Source of the DNA: Bradyrhizobium sp. CB2312
GTDB taxonomy: Bacteria > Pseudomonadota > Alphaproteobacteria > Rhizobiales > Xanthobacteraceae
NCBI RefSeq assembly: GCF_029714425.1
Contig: NZ_CP121668.1
Location: forward strand, 2,935,501 to 2,999,500
DNA: 64,000 nucleotides
Direction: 5' to 3'
This document shows positions 1 to 8,983 of the stretch, in pieces (the first letter of the stretch is position 1; each line of letters opens with the position of its first letter). The notes under the pieces were generated by a model, which saw only the letters and a list, made by a program, of their open reading frames with translations, was not told the origin of the DNA and ran no database searches. A program made the translations under genes and the position numbers.

Positions 1-3000
1 AGCAAAGGCGCCGCTTTCGACGCCGTCGCGAGCGCGGATGGGTAGTCACCCAAAAGGAAGTGCGCTTGCAGCTTGCGTATCCAATAACAACCCATCGGCT
101 TTGCCAGCTGGGGATCACTCTCCAAACGCTGTTCGAATTGCTTCTCCACAAGCACCGCGTCATTGACGGAGACAAGATGCGAAGTAGGAACTCTAAGATT
201 CCGGATCAGCATGAGTTGCCCAGTTATGACATCCATGACGAGACCGAACTTGGCCTTTCGTGCAGATGCCAGGGCATTCTCCGCCTCCAACTCGACTTCG
301 CTGAGCGGTTCTCCAGCAGCGAGGAGGTTGGTAACCAGGTCGGCAGAGCTACAGGCTGCAAAAAAAAGGTCGCCGGCCTCTTGCGCCGCTTCGAAAGCGC
401 GCCGCACAAGGGAACGGCAGGTCGGAAGGTGTTGCATCCATGGAGCGATGTGATTGCTGAAAGTCTGGTACACGCGAGCCCGGAAACGATCATACGTCTC
501 CGTTAATTCCAGGCCAACTTTGCTCAAACGGTAACCCGACTGAAAGTCGTCGAAGACATGGCCCAAATATATGCCCAAAGCCACGTAGGCATAGGCCGAC
601 GCATCGCTGTTGCCATGTTCAAGACTAAGCGCCGCCATCCGGATGGAGATGATCACCCCGAGGTTATTGCTCTTGCCGCTGAAGGTGGCTGGTACCACAA
701 GTACCGACAGGACGTTCATGACTGCGTATTGATCGGCGTCAAGCATTGGCGGCAAGTCAATGAGGGACTCGATCGGGCGGGCCCCAAGTCGCTGCCACAA
801 TTCCTCATAGTCCAGGCGGACATCCTCTGCCGTCGGGCGCAGCTGCAGGCGGATGCCAACCCGCCGCAGATATTCCAAGCCTATCTCGAGCGCCCTGTCG
901 CTTTGATCCAAATTGGTGTGCAACATCACACGCAGGCATGTGACGGCGGCCTCATCGACCGGGTTCGCCGCGCGACCCGAAAGCAGCCTGAGCCGTTCTT
1001 CCGACGACGCCAGGTCCCCCGTCAGGTACTCGCATTCGCCTCTGAAGAGTTCGAGCGCGAAAGCGAGCCGATAAGTCCTTTGCCATTTGTCCGCCGCCAG
1101 TAGCTCGCTTCCGGCGGTCAGAAAGGCCAGCGCCGATGCGTAAGCCGAAGTTTCTCTAGCATGCTTTCCAGCCATGAGATTGAGTTCAGCAACGAGTTCG
1201 CGCTCTTCCTGGTTCGTGATTAGTCCGACGCCGCGATCGAATTGGCCGACGATCTCGAAAATGCTCTCCTCAAGTTCTTCCGGCCCCGTCGATGGTGAAG
1301 CGAGTGCTCTGCCGATCGTTAGATGGGCCGCCGCCCGCTCACCCTCGCGGATAAGAGCGTAAGCAGCCTCCTGGACGCGGTCATGGAGAAACGTATAACC
1401 GCTGCCCTGGTGGAGGACGAGGCCGGCGCGAACTGCTTCCCAGAAAGCCGCGTGAATCTGCGCCTCGGTTGCGCCGGATATCTTGCTCAGCGTGACGGTC
1501 TTGCAACTGTTACCCAGGCACGCCAGCTGCTTCAGAATGTCCTGGGTGACCTTGGGCAGCCGTTGCAGCTTTCCGATCATGAGAGACACGACGTTGTCAG
1601 TGAACCCCTTGGCGCGGATCCGCTCCATGTCCCAACGCCAGGCGAGCGTCTCCGGATCGAACGCGATCAGTCTTTCCTCTGCCAATGCAGTGAGAAATTG
1701 GATCGTAAAAAACGGATTGCCGGCAGTTTTCTCATGCACCAAATCGGCCAGAGGCTGAACAGCATTCTTTTCGCAGCGAAGCGCGTCTGCAACCAGGCTG
1801 CAGATGTCGTCGCTGTCCAGGGGCGCCAGCACAATTTGTGTGACCCGCGCCTCGGCCTGGCGGACTGACGCCAACATGCGCGTCAACGGGTGCGCAGAAT
1901 CTACTTCGTTGTCCCGATAAGCGCCGATCAGCAGGAGGTGCTTCACATCGGGATGTGTGACGAGGTGTCCAAGCAAATCGAGGCTGGCGGCGTCCAGCCA
2001 CTGCAGATCATCGAGAAACAAGGCAAGCGGATGCTCCGGCCTGGCGAAGACGCCGAGGAAGCGGCGAAACACGGCCTGGAACCGATTTTGTCCATCCTGG
2101 GGCGGGAGCTCCGGAACCGGTTGCTGCGCTCCGATGACGAGAGCAAGCTCCGGTATCAAATTGACCATCAGTTGCCCGTAGGTACCAAGCGCCTCGAGCA
2201 ACGCCGACCGCCACTGGCTGACCTCCGTTTCGCTCTTGGCAAGGATCTGCCTGACGAGAGACTGGAAAGCCTGCGCCAACGTGGCGTACGGGATGCCGCG
2301 CTTGTACTGGTCGAACTTGCCAAGCGCGAAAAGACCGCGCGCCGGCGTCAACGATCTATGAAGTTCGTTCACGACCGAGGATTTGCCGACACCTGAATAG
2401 CCGGACACGGCCACGAATTCGATCGTGCCCTGCGTCACAACATGATCGAAAGCCGAGAGAAGCGCGCCGATTGCGGCCTCGCGTCCGTAGAGTTTCTCGG
2501 GGATGAACAGTCGATCCGAACCGTCGTGCTCGGCTAGTGAAAACGGATCGATACGGCGGTGTGCTTCCCATGCCTTCAGGCAACGCCGCAGATCCGCCTC
2601 CAGACCCGCTGCGGATTGGTATCTATCTTCGGCGTTCTTCGCCAGCAGCTTCATCACAATGGATGAGAGTTGAATCGGAACCGCAGTTGATCGATTGCAT
2701 GGTGGAACGGGAAGGCGGGCAATGTGGCAATGGACCCATTCCATCGGATCAGAGGCAGCAAACGGCAATGTGCCGGTGAGTACTTCGTAAAGGGAGATCC
2801 CGAGCGAATAGAGATCACTGCGAGCGTCGATTGAGCGGTTCATCCGCCCGGTCTGCTCGGGAGCGATGTAGGCAAGCGTGCCAGCAATATCCTCGGGCGG
2901 CCCGGCAGCCTGCCACTCGTGCAACAATCGCGACGCGATACCGAATCCAGTGAGCCGGACGTTGCCCGCGGCATCGACCAGCACGTTCGCCGGCTTGATG

Positions 3001-3362
3001 TCCTTGTGAACGAAACCGCTCTGATGGACTTGACCGACAGCTGCCGTGAGCCTAATGGCCAGGCGCAAAAACTGCGCTGGCTCCAGCCTCCGATTGAGTA
3101 GGCGACTGAGAGGTTCGGCGCCGTTGTCCTCGAGTACGAGGGTGGCAGACCCATCGTCGCGGATTAGCGCCAGAGGCCGCGCCGCCCAGCTGGGATCGAG
3201 GTCGTCTGCGAGCGCGTACTGGCGTTCGAGCCGCTTAATGAGCGTTGGCCGACGGGTGGTAAGCACTAACACTGAAACCGGATTGTTGCGCTCGCGGGCC
3301 CGGTGTAGCGCAAACTCCCCGTCGTCTCGCAGCATCTCAAGCTGGTAGTCGCTGAGGTTCAT
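1..3362 (-). CDS. giant protein kinase-like/AAA ATPase signalling protein (5' part, runs off the window edge)
   Basis: The frame is open from ATG at 3362 to base 1, giving at least 1,120 residues with no stop. Residues about 1-260 form a Ser/Thr kinase-like fold with an HKDIKPAN catalytic loop at 119-126. The DFG position reads GFG (139-141), and I see no VAIK-type lysine in the N-lobe (VSVLVL is in its place), so phosphotransfer is doubtful. An AAA/STAND-type ATPase follows, with Walker A GYSGVGKSS (Lys327) and a Walker B-like LALFLDDLQWLD, then a long helical TPR-like region to the edge. This order matches the bacterial kinase/ATPase/histidine-kinase multidomain family; any GAF and histidine kinase module would lie beyond the window. 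Role inferred: large signalling scaffold. The gene is divergent from the sugar ABC operon. Confidence 0.85.
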   Translation of the reverse strand, partial: MNLSDYQLEMLRDDGEFALHRARERNNPVSVLVLTTRRPTLIKRLERQYALADDLDPSWAARPLALIRDDGSATLVLEDNGAEPLSRLLNRRLEPAQFLRLAIRLTAAVGQVHQSGFVHKDIKPANVLVDAAGNVRLTGFGIASRLLHEWQAAGPPEDIAGTLAYIAPEQTGRMNRSIDARSDLYSLGISLYEVLTGTLPFAASDPMEWVHCHIARLPVPPCNRSTAVPIQLSSIVMKLLAKNAEDRYQSAAGLEADLRRCLKAWEAHRRIDPFSLAEHDGSDRLFIPEKLYGREAAIGALLSAFDHVVTQGTIEFVAVSGYSGVGKSSVVNELHRSLTPARGLFALGKFDQYKRGIPYATLAQAFQSLVRQILAKSETEVSQWRSALLEALGTYGQLMVNLIPELALVIGAQQPVPELPPQDGQNRFQAVFRRFLGVFARPEHPLALFLDDLQWLDAASLDLLGHLVTHPDVKHLLLIGAYRDNEVDSAHPLTRMLASVRQAEARVTQIVLAPLDSDDICSLVADALRCEKNAVQPLADLVHEKTAGNPFFTIQFLTALAEERLIAFDPETLAWRWDMERIRAKGFTDNVVSLMIGKLQRLPKVTQDILKQLACLGNSCKTVTLSKISGATEAQIHAAFWEAVRAGLVLHQGSGYTFLHDRVQEAAYALIREGERAAAHLTIGRALASPSTGPEELEESIFEIVGQFDRGVGLITNQEERELVAELNLMAGKHARETSAYASALAFLTAGSELLAADKWQRTYRLAFALELFRGECEYLTGDLASSEERLRLLSGRAANPVDEAAVTCLRVMLHTNLDQSDRALEIGLEYLRRVGIRLQLRPTAEDVRLDYEELWQRLGARPIESLIDLPPMLDADQYAVMNVLSVLVVPATFSGKSNNLGVIISIRMAALSLEHGNSDASAYAYVALGIYLGHVFDDFQSGYRLSKVGLELTETYDRFRARVYQTFSNHIAPWMQHLPTCRSLVRRAFEAAQEAGDLFFAACSSADLVTNLLAAGEPLSEVELEAENALASARKAKFGLVMDVITGQLMLIRNLRVPTSHLVSVNDAVLVEKQFEQRLESDPQLAKPMGCYWIRKLQAHFLLGDYPSALATASKAAPL

Positions 3363-3675
3363 TCACCTTCCCCGATGATCGCGCCAGACCGTCGTGATCG
3401 ATTCCGGAAGCAGCCTTCGACGGTAATTCTTAGGTTTACCCGTCTGTCTTATCAACCGAGGAGCGGCAACTGCTTCGCCTTGGCCGGTGCTGTAATTTCG
3501 CGCTAATCGCGTGCCAGGAGGCCATCTATTCTTGTTGGTCCCAAGTAAAACAGCATATTTTCTTGATAGCCAAAGTAGAACAGCATATTTGCGCAAGGGC
3601 AAAAAATAGGCCAAAATTCGCACTTGGCCCCCTCGGCTTCAGCGGCATCATGCGCGTACAGTGGGACCGGCGGCA
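3363..3675. promoter_or_regulatory. intergenic region with a near-perfect 18-bp direct repeat, upstream of sugar ABC operon
   Basis: This is the 313-bp gap between the divergent kinase-like gene and the sugar-transport operon. It holds AAGTAAAACAGCATATTT (3543-3560) and AAGTAGAACAGCATATTT (3573-3590). They differ at one base and are offset by 30 bp, about three helical turns, which suggests two binding sites for one regulator. No coding region is convincing here. The promoter itself is not clear. Confidence 0.5.
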
Positions 3676-4992
3676 ATGAAGTTCAACCGAACGTTGCTAC
3701 TGCTCGTCATTCTCTTGATCGGCCGTCTTCAGCCGACGGGCAGTGCATGGGCCGAAGACCTTGTAGCGCCAGATCGCATCGGCCGCTCCGATGCACCCAA
3801 GAGTTTCACTTTCCGTGTTCTAACGGCGCATTCGAACAACAACGCACAACCGAAGTATGCAAGGGGAATGGCGGAGCTTTACGAAAAGTATGCCCGCAAC
3901 CATCCTGACTGGCGCGTTCGAATTCAGTTAATGTCTCTTCAAATCCCGCAGGAACATGCGCGGCTGCTGGAGCAGGCCAGGAATGGCATCGCACCCGATT
4001 GTACTTCAATGGATTCATTCGCGGTCCCTCTATTCATTCAACAGGGCCTTCTGAAACCGATCGAACAATATTTCACGAAGGAGGAGGTCGAGGAACTCTT
4101 TGCTTTCGTCAGGCCCATCGTGACCGATGCCGAGGGCCATATCTATGCTTGGTGGTGGACGACCGATCTGCGACTGCTATTCCGCAATACGGCGTACGTG
4201 CCCAACCCACCCGACACCTGGCAGCAAACGAAAGAAGCGGCACTGGCGGCCAAGCGGACGACCCCAGGCCTCGATGGCCTGCTGTTCAATGGTGGCCGCA
4301 ACGAGACCACGATGGTCGATTTCCTGCCAAACTTCTGGGCGCAAGGCGGCAAGCTCGTCGACGAAAAGGGGACACCTGTATTTGGAAGGGAGCCGAACAG
4401 GGCCTATCTGCTGAACGCGATTGCTTATTATCAGGACCTGATTAAGTCAGGCGCCGCACCGGCCCGTGTCGCGAGCATCAGCGACTACAGCGACCTCACT
4501 GCATCGGCTATCGCAGGGAGCACCGCCATGATGATCAATGGCGACTGGGTGATCGGACAGATGCAGGCATCGATGACGCCTGATGCTTTCGCAAAATGGG
4601 AAATTTCGATGTTGCCCGGGCCGACGGCGGAGCAACGTTCGACGGCCAGCGGCGGCTGGACGTTTGTGTCCTTTTCGAAGGATCCGGAGAAGGTCAAGGC
4701 GTGCATGGACCTGGTTCGTGAAGTCTACATGGTGCCGGCGGTCGAAGTTCTTCAATTGTTGCCGACACGGCAAAGCGCGTTCGATTCCATGCCAATGTTT
4801 CGCTCCGAGGTCTATCAGCGAATTAGGCAATACCTGAACAAGAGCCAGGCGCGACCGGGCTTTCCGATCTACACCGCAATCTCAAACAGATTGCAAATCG
4901 CAATCAGCAGCGCGCTTTCGGGCTCCCGCACTGCGGAGGCCGCGGTGGATGAGGCGATGGAGCACGTCGCCAAAGTCGCTCCCACGCCATAA
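3676..4992 (+). CDS. carbohydrate ABC transporter extracellular solute-binding protein
   Basis: Periplasmic receptor of the sugar-type ABC family (COG1653, MalE/UgpB-like), about 438 residues. The N-terminus MKFNRTLLLLVILLIG then SAWA looks like a cleavable Sec signal peptide. The in-frame GTG at 3661 adds only five residues, so the ATG at 3676 is preferred. The family fold is supported by the FNGG..E segment, a long alpha/beta body and internal motifs such as MMINGDW and the late SGGWTFVSFSK. The stop TAA is immediately followed by the ATG of the permease (TAAATG), so the three genes form one transcription unit. The ligand is unknown. A sugar or polyol is inferred from the permeases and the nearby Gfo/Idh and isomerase genes. 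Confidence 0.88.
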   Translation: MKFNRTLLLLVILLIGRLQPTGSAWAEDLVAPDRIGRSDAPKSFTFRVLTAHSNNNAQPKYARGMAELYEKYARNHPDWRVRIQLMSLQIPQEHARLLEQARNGIAPDCTSMDSFAVPLFIQQGLLKPIEQYFTKEEVEELFAFVRPIVTDAEGHIYAWWWTTDLRLLFRNTAYVPNPPDTWQQTKEAALAAKRTTPGLDGLLFNGGRNETTMVDFLPNFWAQGGKLVDEKGTPVFGREPNRAYLLNAIAYYQDLIKSGAAPARVASISDYSDLTASAIAGSTAMMINGDWVIGQMQASMTPDAFAKWEISMLPGPTAEQRSTASGGWTFVSFSKDPEKVKACMDLVREVYMVPAVEVLQLLPTRQSAFDSMPMFRSEVYQRIRQYLNKSQARPGFPIYTAISNRLQIAISSALSGSRTAEAAVDEAMEHVAKVAPTP

Positions 4993-5943
4993 ATGAAAAT
5001 GGGACTGCAGCGTCGGCACTCGGGCGAAGACCGAAAGACGAACTCCCCGGGCGCGGCGCGCAGCGCTTTACGGTTCAATCAGGGTGATCATCCCTTCTGG
5101 TGGCTTTGTCCTGTCGCCATCCTGCTGGCGGTCTTTTACGTCTATCCGGTTCTTGAGGTCCTGCGCACAAGCTTTACAGACGCAACGCTGTTGGACACGT
5201 CCTACCGCTACACTCTGGGTAGCTATCGATCCATCTTGGCAGATCCCGCTCTGTTGCAGATCCTGGAGGCGACCTTCGTTTTCGTCGCCGGCAGCGTGAT
5301 TGGCCAAACCGCACTTGGATTGTTGATCGCGTTGGCTCTTCAGGCTGGACTCAAACGGCACCTGTTCGGGGTGAGAGTGGTTCGGGTCACCGTGCTGGCG
5401 ACGTGGGTCGTTCCCAGCGTTGCTTCCGCTATCGCGTGGCAGTTGCTTTTGAGCGAAGCGGACTTCGGCCTCTTCAACGCCATGCTGAGGTTCACCTCGC
5501 TGCCGCCCGTGCCATGGTTATCGGAACCCTGGATGGCGGTCCAGTCTGCGACTGTAGCAAACATCTGGTATGGCACTGCGCTCAGCGTGATTTTGCTCTA
5601 TGCCGGCTTACAGACCATCTCCCCGACCTTGTACGAAGCGGCGGCGGTCGACGGCGCGACCACCAGTCAAACTTTCTGGCACATTACGCTGCCGGGACTG
5701 AGACCGACGCTTCTGATCAACATCATCATTGTCAGCGTCCTCTCTCTAAACACCTTTGAAATCGTGATGCCGCTGACCGGCGGAGGGCCCGGGCGTTCAA
5801 CCGAGGTCCTCGCATTGGCGGCGTACAATATGGTTTTTCATGATTTCAATCTGGCACAAGGCAGCGTGCTGGCGGTCCTGATGCTGCTCATCAACCTTGC
5901 GGTCGCGACAACCGTTTGGCTGTTATTCAGGGGATCGCGTTGA
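4993..5943 (+). CDS. carbohydrate ABC transporter permease, UgpA/MalF type
   Basis: Inner-membrane subunit of about 316 residues with six predicted membrane segments, the first after a charged cytosolic tail (WLCPVAILLAVFYVYPVLEV). The EAA loop that docks the ATPase is present: YEAAAVDGATTSQTFWHITLPGLRPTLL. It is the COG1175 partner of the following gene. Start ATG abuts the stop of the binding-protein gene; an in-frame ATG two codons on is possible. No ATP-binding subunit is encoded next to it, so the pair probably uses a shared ATPase from elsewhere. Confidence 0.9.
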   Translation: MKMGLQRRHSGEDRKTNSPGAARSALRFNQGDHPFWWLCPVAILLAVFYVYPVLEVLRTSFTDATLLDTSYRYTLGSYRSILADPALLQILEATFVFVAGSVIGQTALGLLIALALQAGLKRHLFGVRVVRVTVLATWVVPSVASAIAWQLLLSEADFGLFNAMLRFTSLPPVPWLSEPWMAVQSATVANIWYGTALSVILLYAGLQTISPTLYEAAAVDGATTSQTFWHITLPGLRPTLLINIIIVSVLSLNTFEIVMPLTGGGPGRSTEVLALAAYNMVFHDFNLAQGSVLAVLMLLINLAVATTVWLLFRGSR

Positions 5944-6773
5944 ATTATCGCAACAAGCGGGGGATCACAATCTACATCGCGCTTGCGCTGATCATGTTGT
6001 TTTTTGCGCTTCCTTTGCTTTGGTTGCTGTCATTATCCATTCGGACGCCGGCGGAAATCCTTGTGAGGAATCTGCATGTCATTCCGCATTCGCCTACGCT
6101 GCAAAACTTCGCCCAGGTTCTGAACAATCATCAGTTCCTTGGCTACCTATGGAATGCTCTCAAACTCTCGATCGCCGGGGCTGCCGGCGCCTGCGTTGTC
6201 GCCGCTCCCGCGTCCTATGCGTTCTCCCGACTGCAATTCCGAGGCAAAGCTCAGTTGCTCTTTTTGGTCCTGGGATTTCAAATGGTTTCGCCGCTGGTGA
6301 TGATGGTGCCGCTCTATCGCTCCATGCAGGCGTTGGGCCTGACCGAGTCTCATTTTGGTGCCACTCTCGTCTATATCGCGATGTACTCGCCGATCGCCAC
6401 ATGGGCGATGAAAGGGAGCATCGATGCCGTTCCCAGAGAGCTCGATGAGGCGGCGATGATTGACGGTTGCAGTCGTTTACAGGCATTCTTGTGTATCATA
6501 CTTCCGGTCAGCCTGCCGGGGCTGGCGTCGACTTTCATTCTAACGGCGATGCTTGGATGGTCGCAGTTCATCGTCCCCTTCATTTTGCTCAGTCAGCCCG
6601 ATATGTTGCCGATCTCGGTCGGTATCTTTTACTTCTTCGGCGCTTACGCCGGTTCGGCGATGCAACTCGTCGCCGCGGCGAGCGTGTTGTCGCTACTCCC
6701 GATCATCGTGATCGTCTTCCTCCTTCAAAACTTCGTCGTGGGCGGTTTGACGGCCGGCGCCGTGAAGGAATAG
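5940..6773 (+). CDS. carbohydrate ABC transporter permease, UgpE/MalG type
   Basis: Second membrane subunit (COG0395), about 277 residues. The first helix is IYIALALIMLFFALPLLWLL, and the EAA loop is ELDEAAMIDGCSRLQAFLCIILPVSLPGL. The start is judged to be TTG at 5940 because AGGGGA (5929-5934) sits at the right distance and the TTGA overlap with the previous stop suggests translational coupling. A TTG at 5916 in the same frame would add eight residues. The operon ends here, convergent with the receiver gene 16 bp further on, without an ABC ATPase gene. Confidence 0.9.
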   Translation: MNYRNKRGITIYIALALIMLFFALPLLWLLSLSIRTPAEILVRNLHVIPHSPTLQNFAQVLNNHQFLGYLWNALKLSIAGAAGACVVAAPASYAFSRLQFRGKAQLLFLVLGFQMVSPLVMMVPLYRSMQALGLTESHFGATLVYIAMYSPIATWAMKGSIDAVPRELDEAAMIDGCSRLQAFLCIILPVSLPGLASTFILTAMLGWSQFIVPFILLSQPDMLPISVGIFYFFGAYAGSAMQLVAAASVLSLLPIIVIVFLLQNFVVGGLTAGAVKE

Positions 6774-6789
6774 AGGGTTGCTTGCGCCA

Positions 6790-7170
6790 TCAAAATTTCT
6801 CCGATCGCTCCAGAGCCGACCTGATGCAGGCGAGCAGATCGTCTTTGGCGACGGGCTTGTCCAGAACGCAAATCACTCCGGCTCTCAGTGCCTGTGCGCG
6901 AACGTGTTCGCCGGAGAACGCGGTGATGACGATCGTCGGAACTCGGCTGCCGGAGCTCGCCAGCTGGTTTAGCAGTTGAAGTCCGGACATCCCGGGCAGT
7001 TTGATGTCGGTAATCAGACACGATGTCTGCTCAAGCAGATTGGATTGCAAGAACTCCTCAGCCGAAGAAAACATTGCAGCCCTGAAGCCAAGCGCCTTGA
7101 GAAATCCGGCTATTGCGTCACAGACAGCCTTGCTATCGTCGATACAGGCAATAAGAGGATCTGATGTCAA
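6790..7170 (-). CDS. stand-alone response-regulator receiver protein (FixJ/NodW-type REC)
   Basis: A single receiver domain of 126 residues with no output domain. The acidic pair Asp11-Asp12, phosphoacceptor Asp55 (ITDIKLPGMSG), Thr83 and Lys105 (LDKP) are all present, so it should be phosphorylatable. The FixJ-like LPGMSGLQLL segment suggests kinship to REC domains of LuxR-type regulators. The only usable start is TTG at 7170, because a stop lies just upstream in frame; a lost N-terminus is therefore possible but the domain is complete. Its kinase is not in the window. It may act as a phosphate sink or a CheY-like adaptor. Confidence 0.8.
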   Translation of the reverse strand: MTSDPLIACIDDSKAVCDAIAGFLKALGFRAAMFSSAEEFLQSNLLEQTSCLITDIKLPGMSGLQLLNQLASSGSRVPTIVITAFSGEHVRAQALRAGVICVLDKPVAKDDLLACIRSALERSEKF

Positions 7171-7351
7171 AGCGGCATCCTCGCGACGAGATCAATCATA
7201 TCGCCCAAACAGGCAATAGCTCAAGCCATGTCGAAGCGTCGAGGGTTGGCTGATAGTCGCGTCTGGCTAGACCATGGTCTATGTCGCGACGTGTCCCTGT
7301 CGGAAACCTAATCCGGCTGGCACATGAGGCATCGCGCAATGCTTCTGTCTT

Positions 7352-7870
7352 ATGAGAGAAGCTCACAGCCTGGTCTGGTCGGCGCTGGGCATATTGTTCC
7401 GGTCGCGGGTCTCGCTGGAAGCTGAGATCCTGATCCCTCGTCATCAACTTAATAGCCGGCGCCCGCATCTGCCGAAGAGACCGGCATTCAGTACGACGGA
7501 TCGCCCGATCCTTGTTGGGCTGTATCGTTGGCGCCAAACGCCACCAACGCGCTGACGATTGTGAAGCCGGGAGCGCCGAGAACCCATCGAGAGCTTCTCA
7601 ATCTCGGGATCGAGATCGGCCCAACTAGCGTCGTCAAGTACATGGCGCGGAGGAGGGGCCTTCCTTCGCCGGGATGGAAGACGTTCCTTCGCGACGGTGC
7701 GGACGGCATCGTTTCAATGGACGTCTTCGTCGTGCCGACAAGTTGGTTCCGGCGCTCTATGGGCTGCTGATCATGGGGATTCGGCTGCGATCCACCATGA
7801 TGCGCGTCGTGAGTTCTTTTGGCGTTGGATCTGGCCGCGCGCCTTACACATCGCTGAGGCTTGTCCACAT
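7352..7870 (+). pseudogene. relic of an integrase-type (DDE) transposase
   Basis: Three frames read in order give pieces of one integrase-core transposase: LVWSALGILFRSRVSLEAEI from 7352, then TIVKPGAPRTHRELLNLGIE and GWKTFLRDGADGIVSMDVF (first catalytic Asp) from about 7560, then ALYGLL and RREFFWRWIW in further frames up to about 7870. Between TIVKP and RTHREL the family normally has some 45 residues, so an internal deletion is likely in addition to the frameshifts. The tail overlaps the last codons of the neighbouring oxidoreductase. Recognition rests on my memory of this rhizobial transposase family. Confidence 0.7.
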
Positions 7871-8983
7871 GCTCTGATTGTTACTCGATCGGACTGCGGC
7901 GGCGATGAATTCCATTCCTTCAATTCCGTCAGCGAGCGACGGCAGGTCGGGACAGGCAGTGTCTCCGGAGCGGATCAGCTGAGCAAACTCACTATAAAGT
8001 GTTGCGAACGCCTCAAGATAACCTTCGGGGTGCCCGCTCGGCAGTCGTACCTGAATCGGAGGAGCGTCACCGGAGATGGCGCCGCCTCGCGTCAGAAGTT
8101 GCTTGGGCCTGCCAAATTCCGTGAACCACATCTGGTTTGGATTGTCCTGGCGCCACTCAAGCCCGGCCTTTTCGCCGTAAACGCGCAGCTGTAGACCGTT
8201 TTCGCAGCCCACGGCAACTTGGCTGGCCCACAGCATCCCGCGTGCATTGCCTTCAAAACGTAGCAGCACGTGCACGTTGTCGTCGAGCCGTCTGCCCTCT
8301 ACGAAAGTCGACAGGTCCGCACTTACGGCCACCGTTTTTAGACCCGTCACAAATCTCGCAAGGTTATAAGCGTGCGTACCGATATCTCCGATCGCACCGC
8401 CAGGTCCTGAACGAGCAGGATCCGTGCGCCAATCCGCCTGTTTGCTTGAAAGGGGGCGAGTTAGCCAATCTTGCGGATACTCGACTTGAACGACTCGAAT
8501 CTTGCCCAGGTCACCATTCGCCACCATGGCACGCGCTTGTCGTACCAGAGGATAACCCGTGTAATTGTGCGTCAATAGAAACTTCGCGCCGTTCTTTGGC
8601 TCGATTTTGGCGAGCGCACGGGCCTCATCGAGCGTTGACGTAAGCGGCTTATCGCAAATCACGTGAATTCCAGCCTCAAGAAATGCCTTGGCCGGCGCAA
8701 AGTGCAGGTGATTGGGTGTAACGATTGAGACGGCCTGAATGCCGTCTTCGCGGGCTGCCTCTTTCGCCGCCATCTCGGCAAAGCTGGCATATATTCGATC
8801 TTCGGCCAGCCCGATCCTTCTACCAGATTCTTGCGCTCGATCAGGATCGGAAGACAGAGCTCCCGCAACCAGTTCATAATCGTCGTCAATTCGCGATGCA
8901 ATTCGGTGCACGTAGCCGATGAAGGCTCCGATCCCACCACCGACCATTCCCAATCGGATGCGCGACGTCTCGCTGCTTCTCAT
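7844..8983 (-). CDS. Gfo/Idh/MocA family oxidoreductase
   Basis: NAD(P)-dependent sugar or polyol dehydrogenase, 379 residues. The Rossmann GVGG-type start is MVGGGIGAFIG near residue 13. The family lysine lies in CDKPLTSTLDEA, and the GDIGTHAYNLARFV segment supplies the conserved Asp and His. ATG at 8983 overlaps the stop of the isomerase gene upstream (ATGA), so the two were translated as a coupled pair. The C-terminus runs a few codons into transposase relic sequence and may have been altered. Substrate unknown; with the ABC permeases nearby an inositol-like or keto-sugar is plausible. Confidence 0.88.
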   Translation of the reverse strand: MRSSETSRIRLGMVGGGIGAFIGYVHRIASRIDDDYELVAGALSSDPDRAQESGRRIGLAEDRIYASFAEMAAKEAAREDGIQAVSIVTPNHLHFAPAKAFLEAGIHVICDKPLTSTLDEARALAKIEPKNGAKFLLTHNYTGYPLVRQARAMVANGDLGKIRVVQVEYPQDWLTRPLSSKQADWRTDPARSGPGGAIGDIGTHAYNLARFVTGLKTVAVSADLSTFVEGRRLDDNVHVLLRFEGNARGMLWASQVAVGCENGLQLRVYGEKAGLEWRQDNPNQMWFTEFGRPKQLLTRGGAISGDAPPIQVRLPSGHPEGYLEAFATLYSEFAQLIRSGDTACPDLPSLADGIEGMEFIAAAVRSSNNQSMWTSLSDV

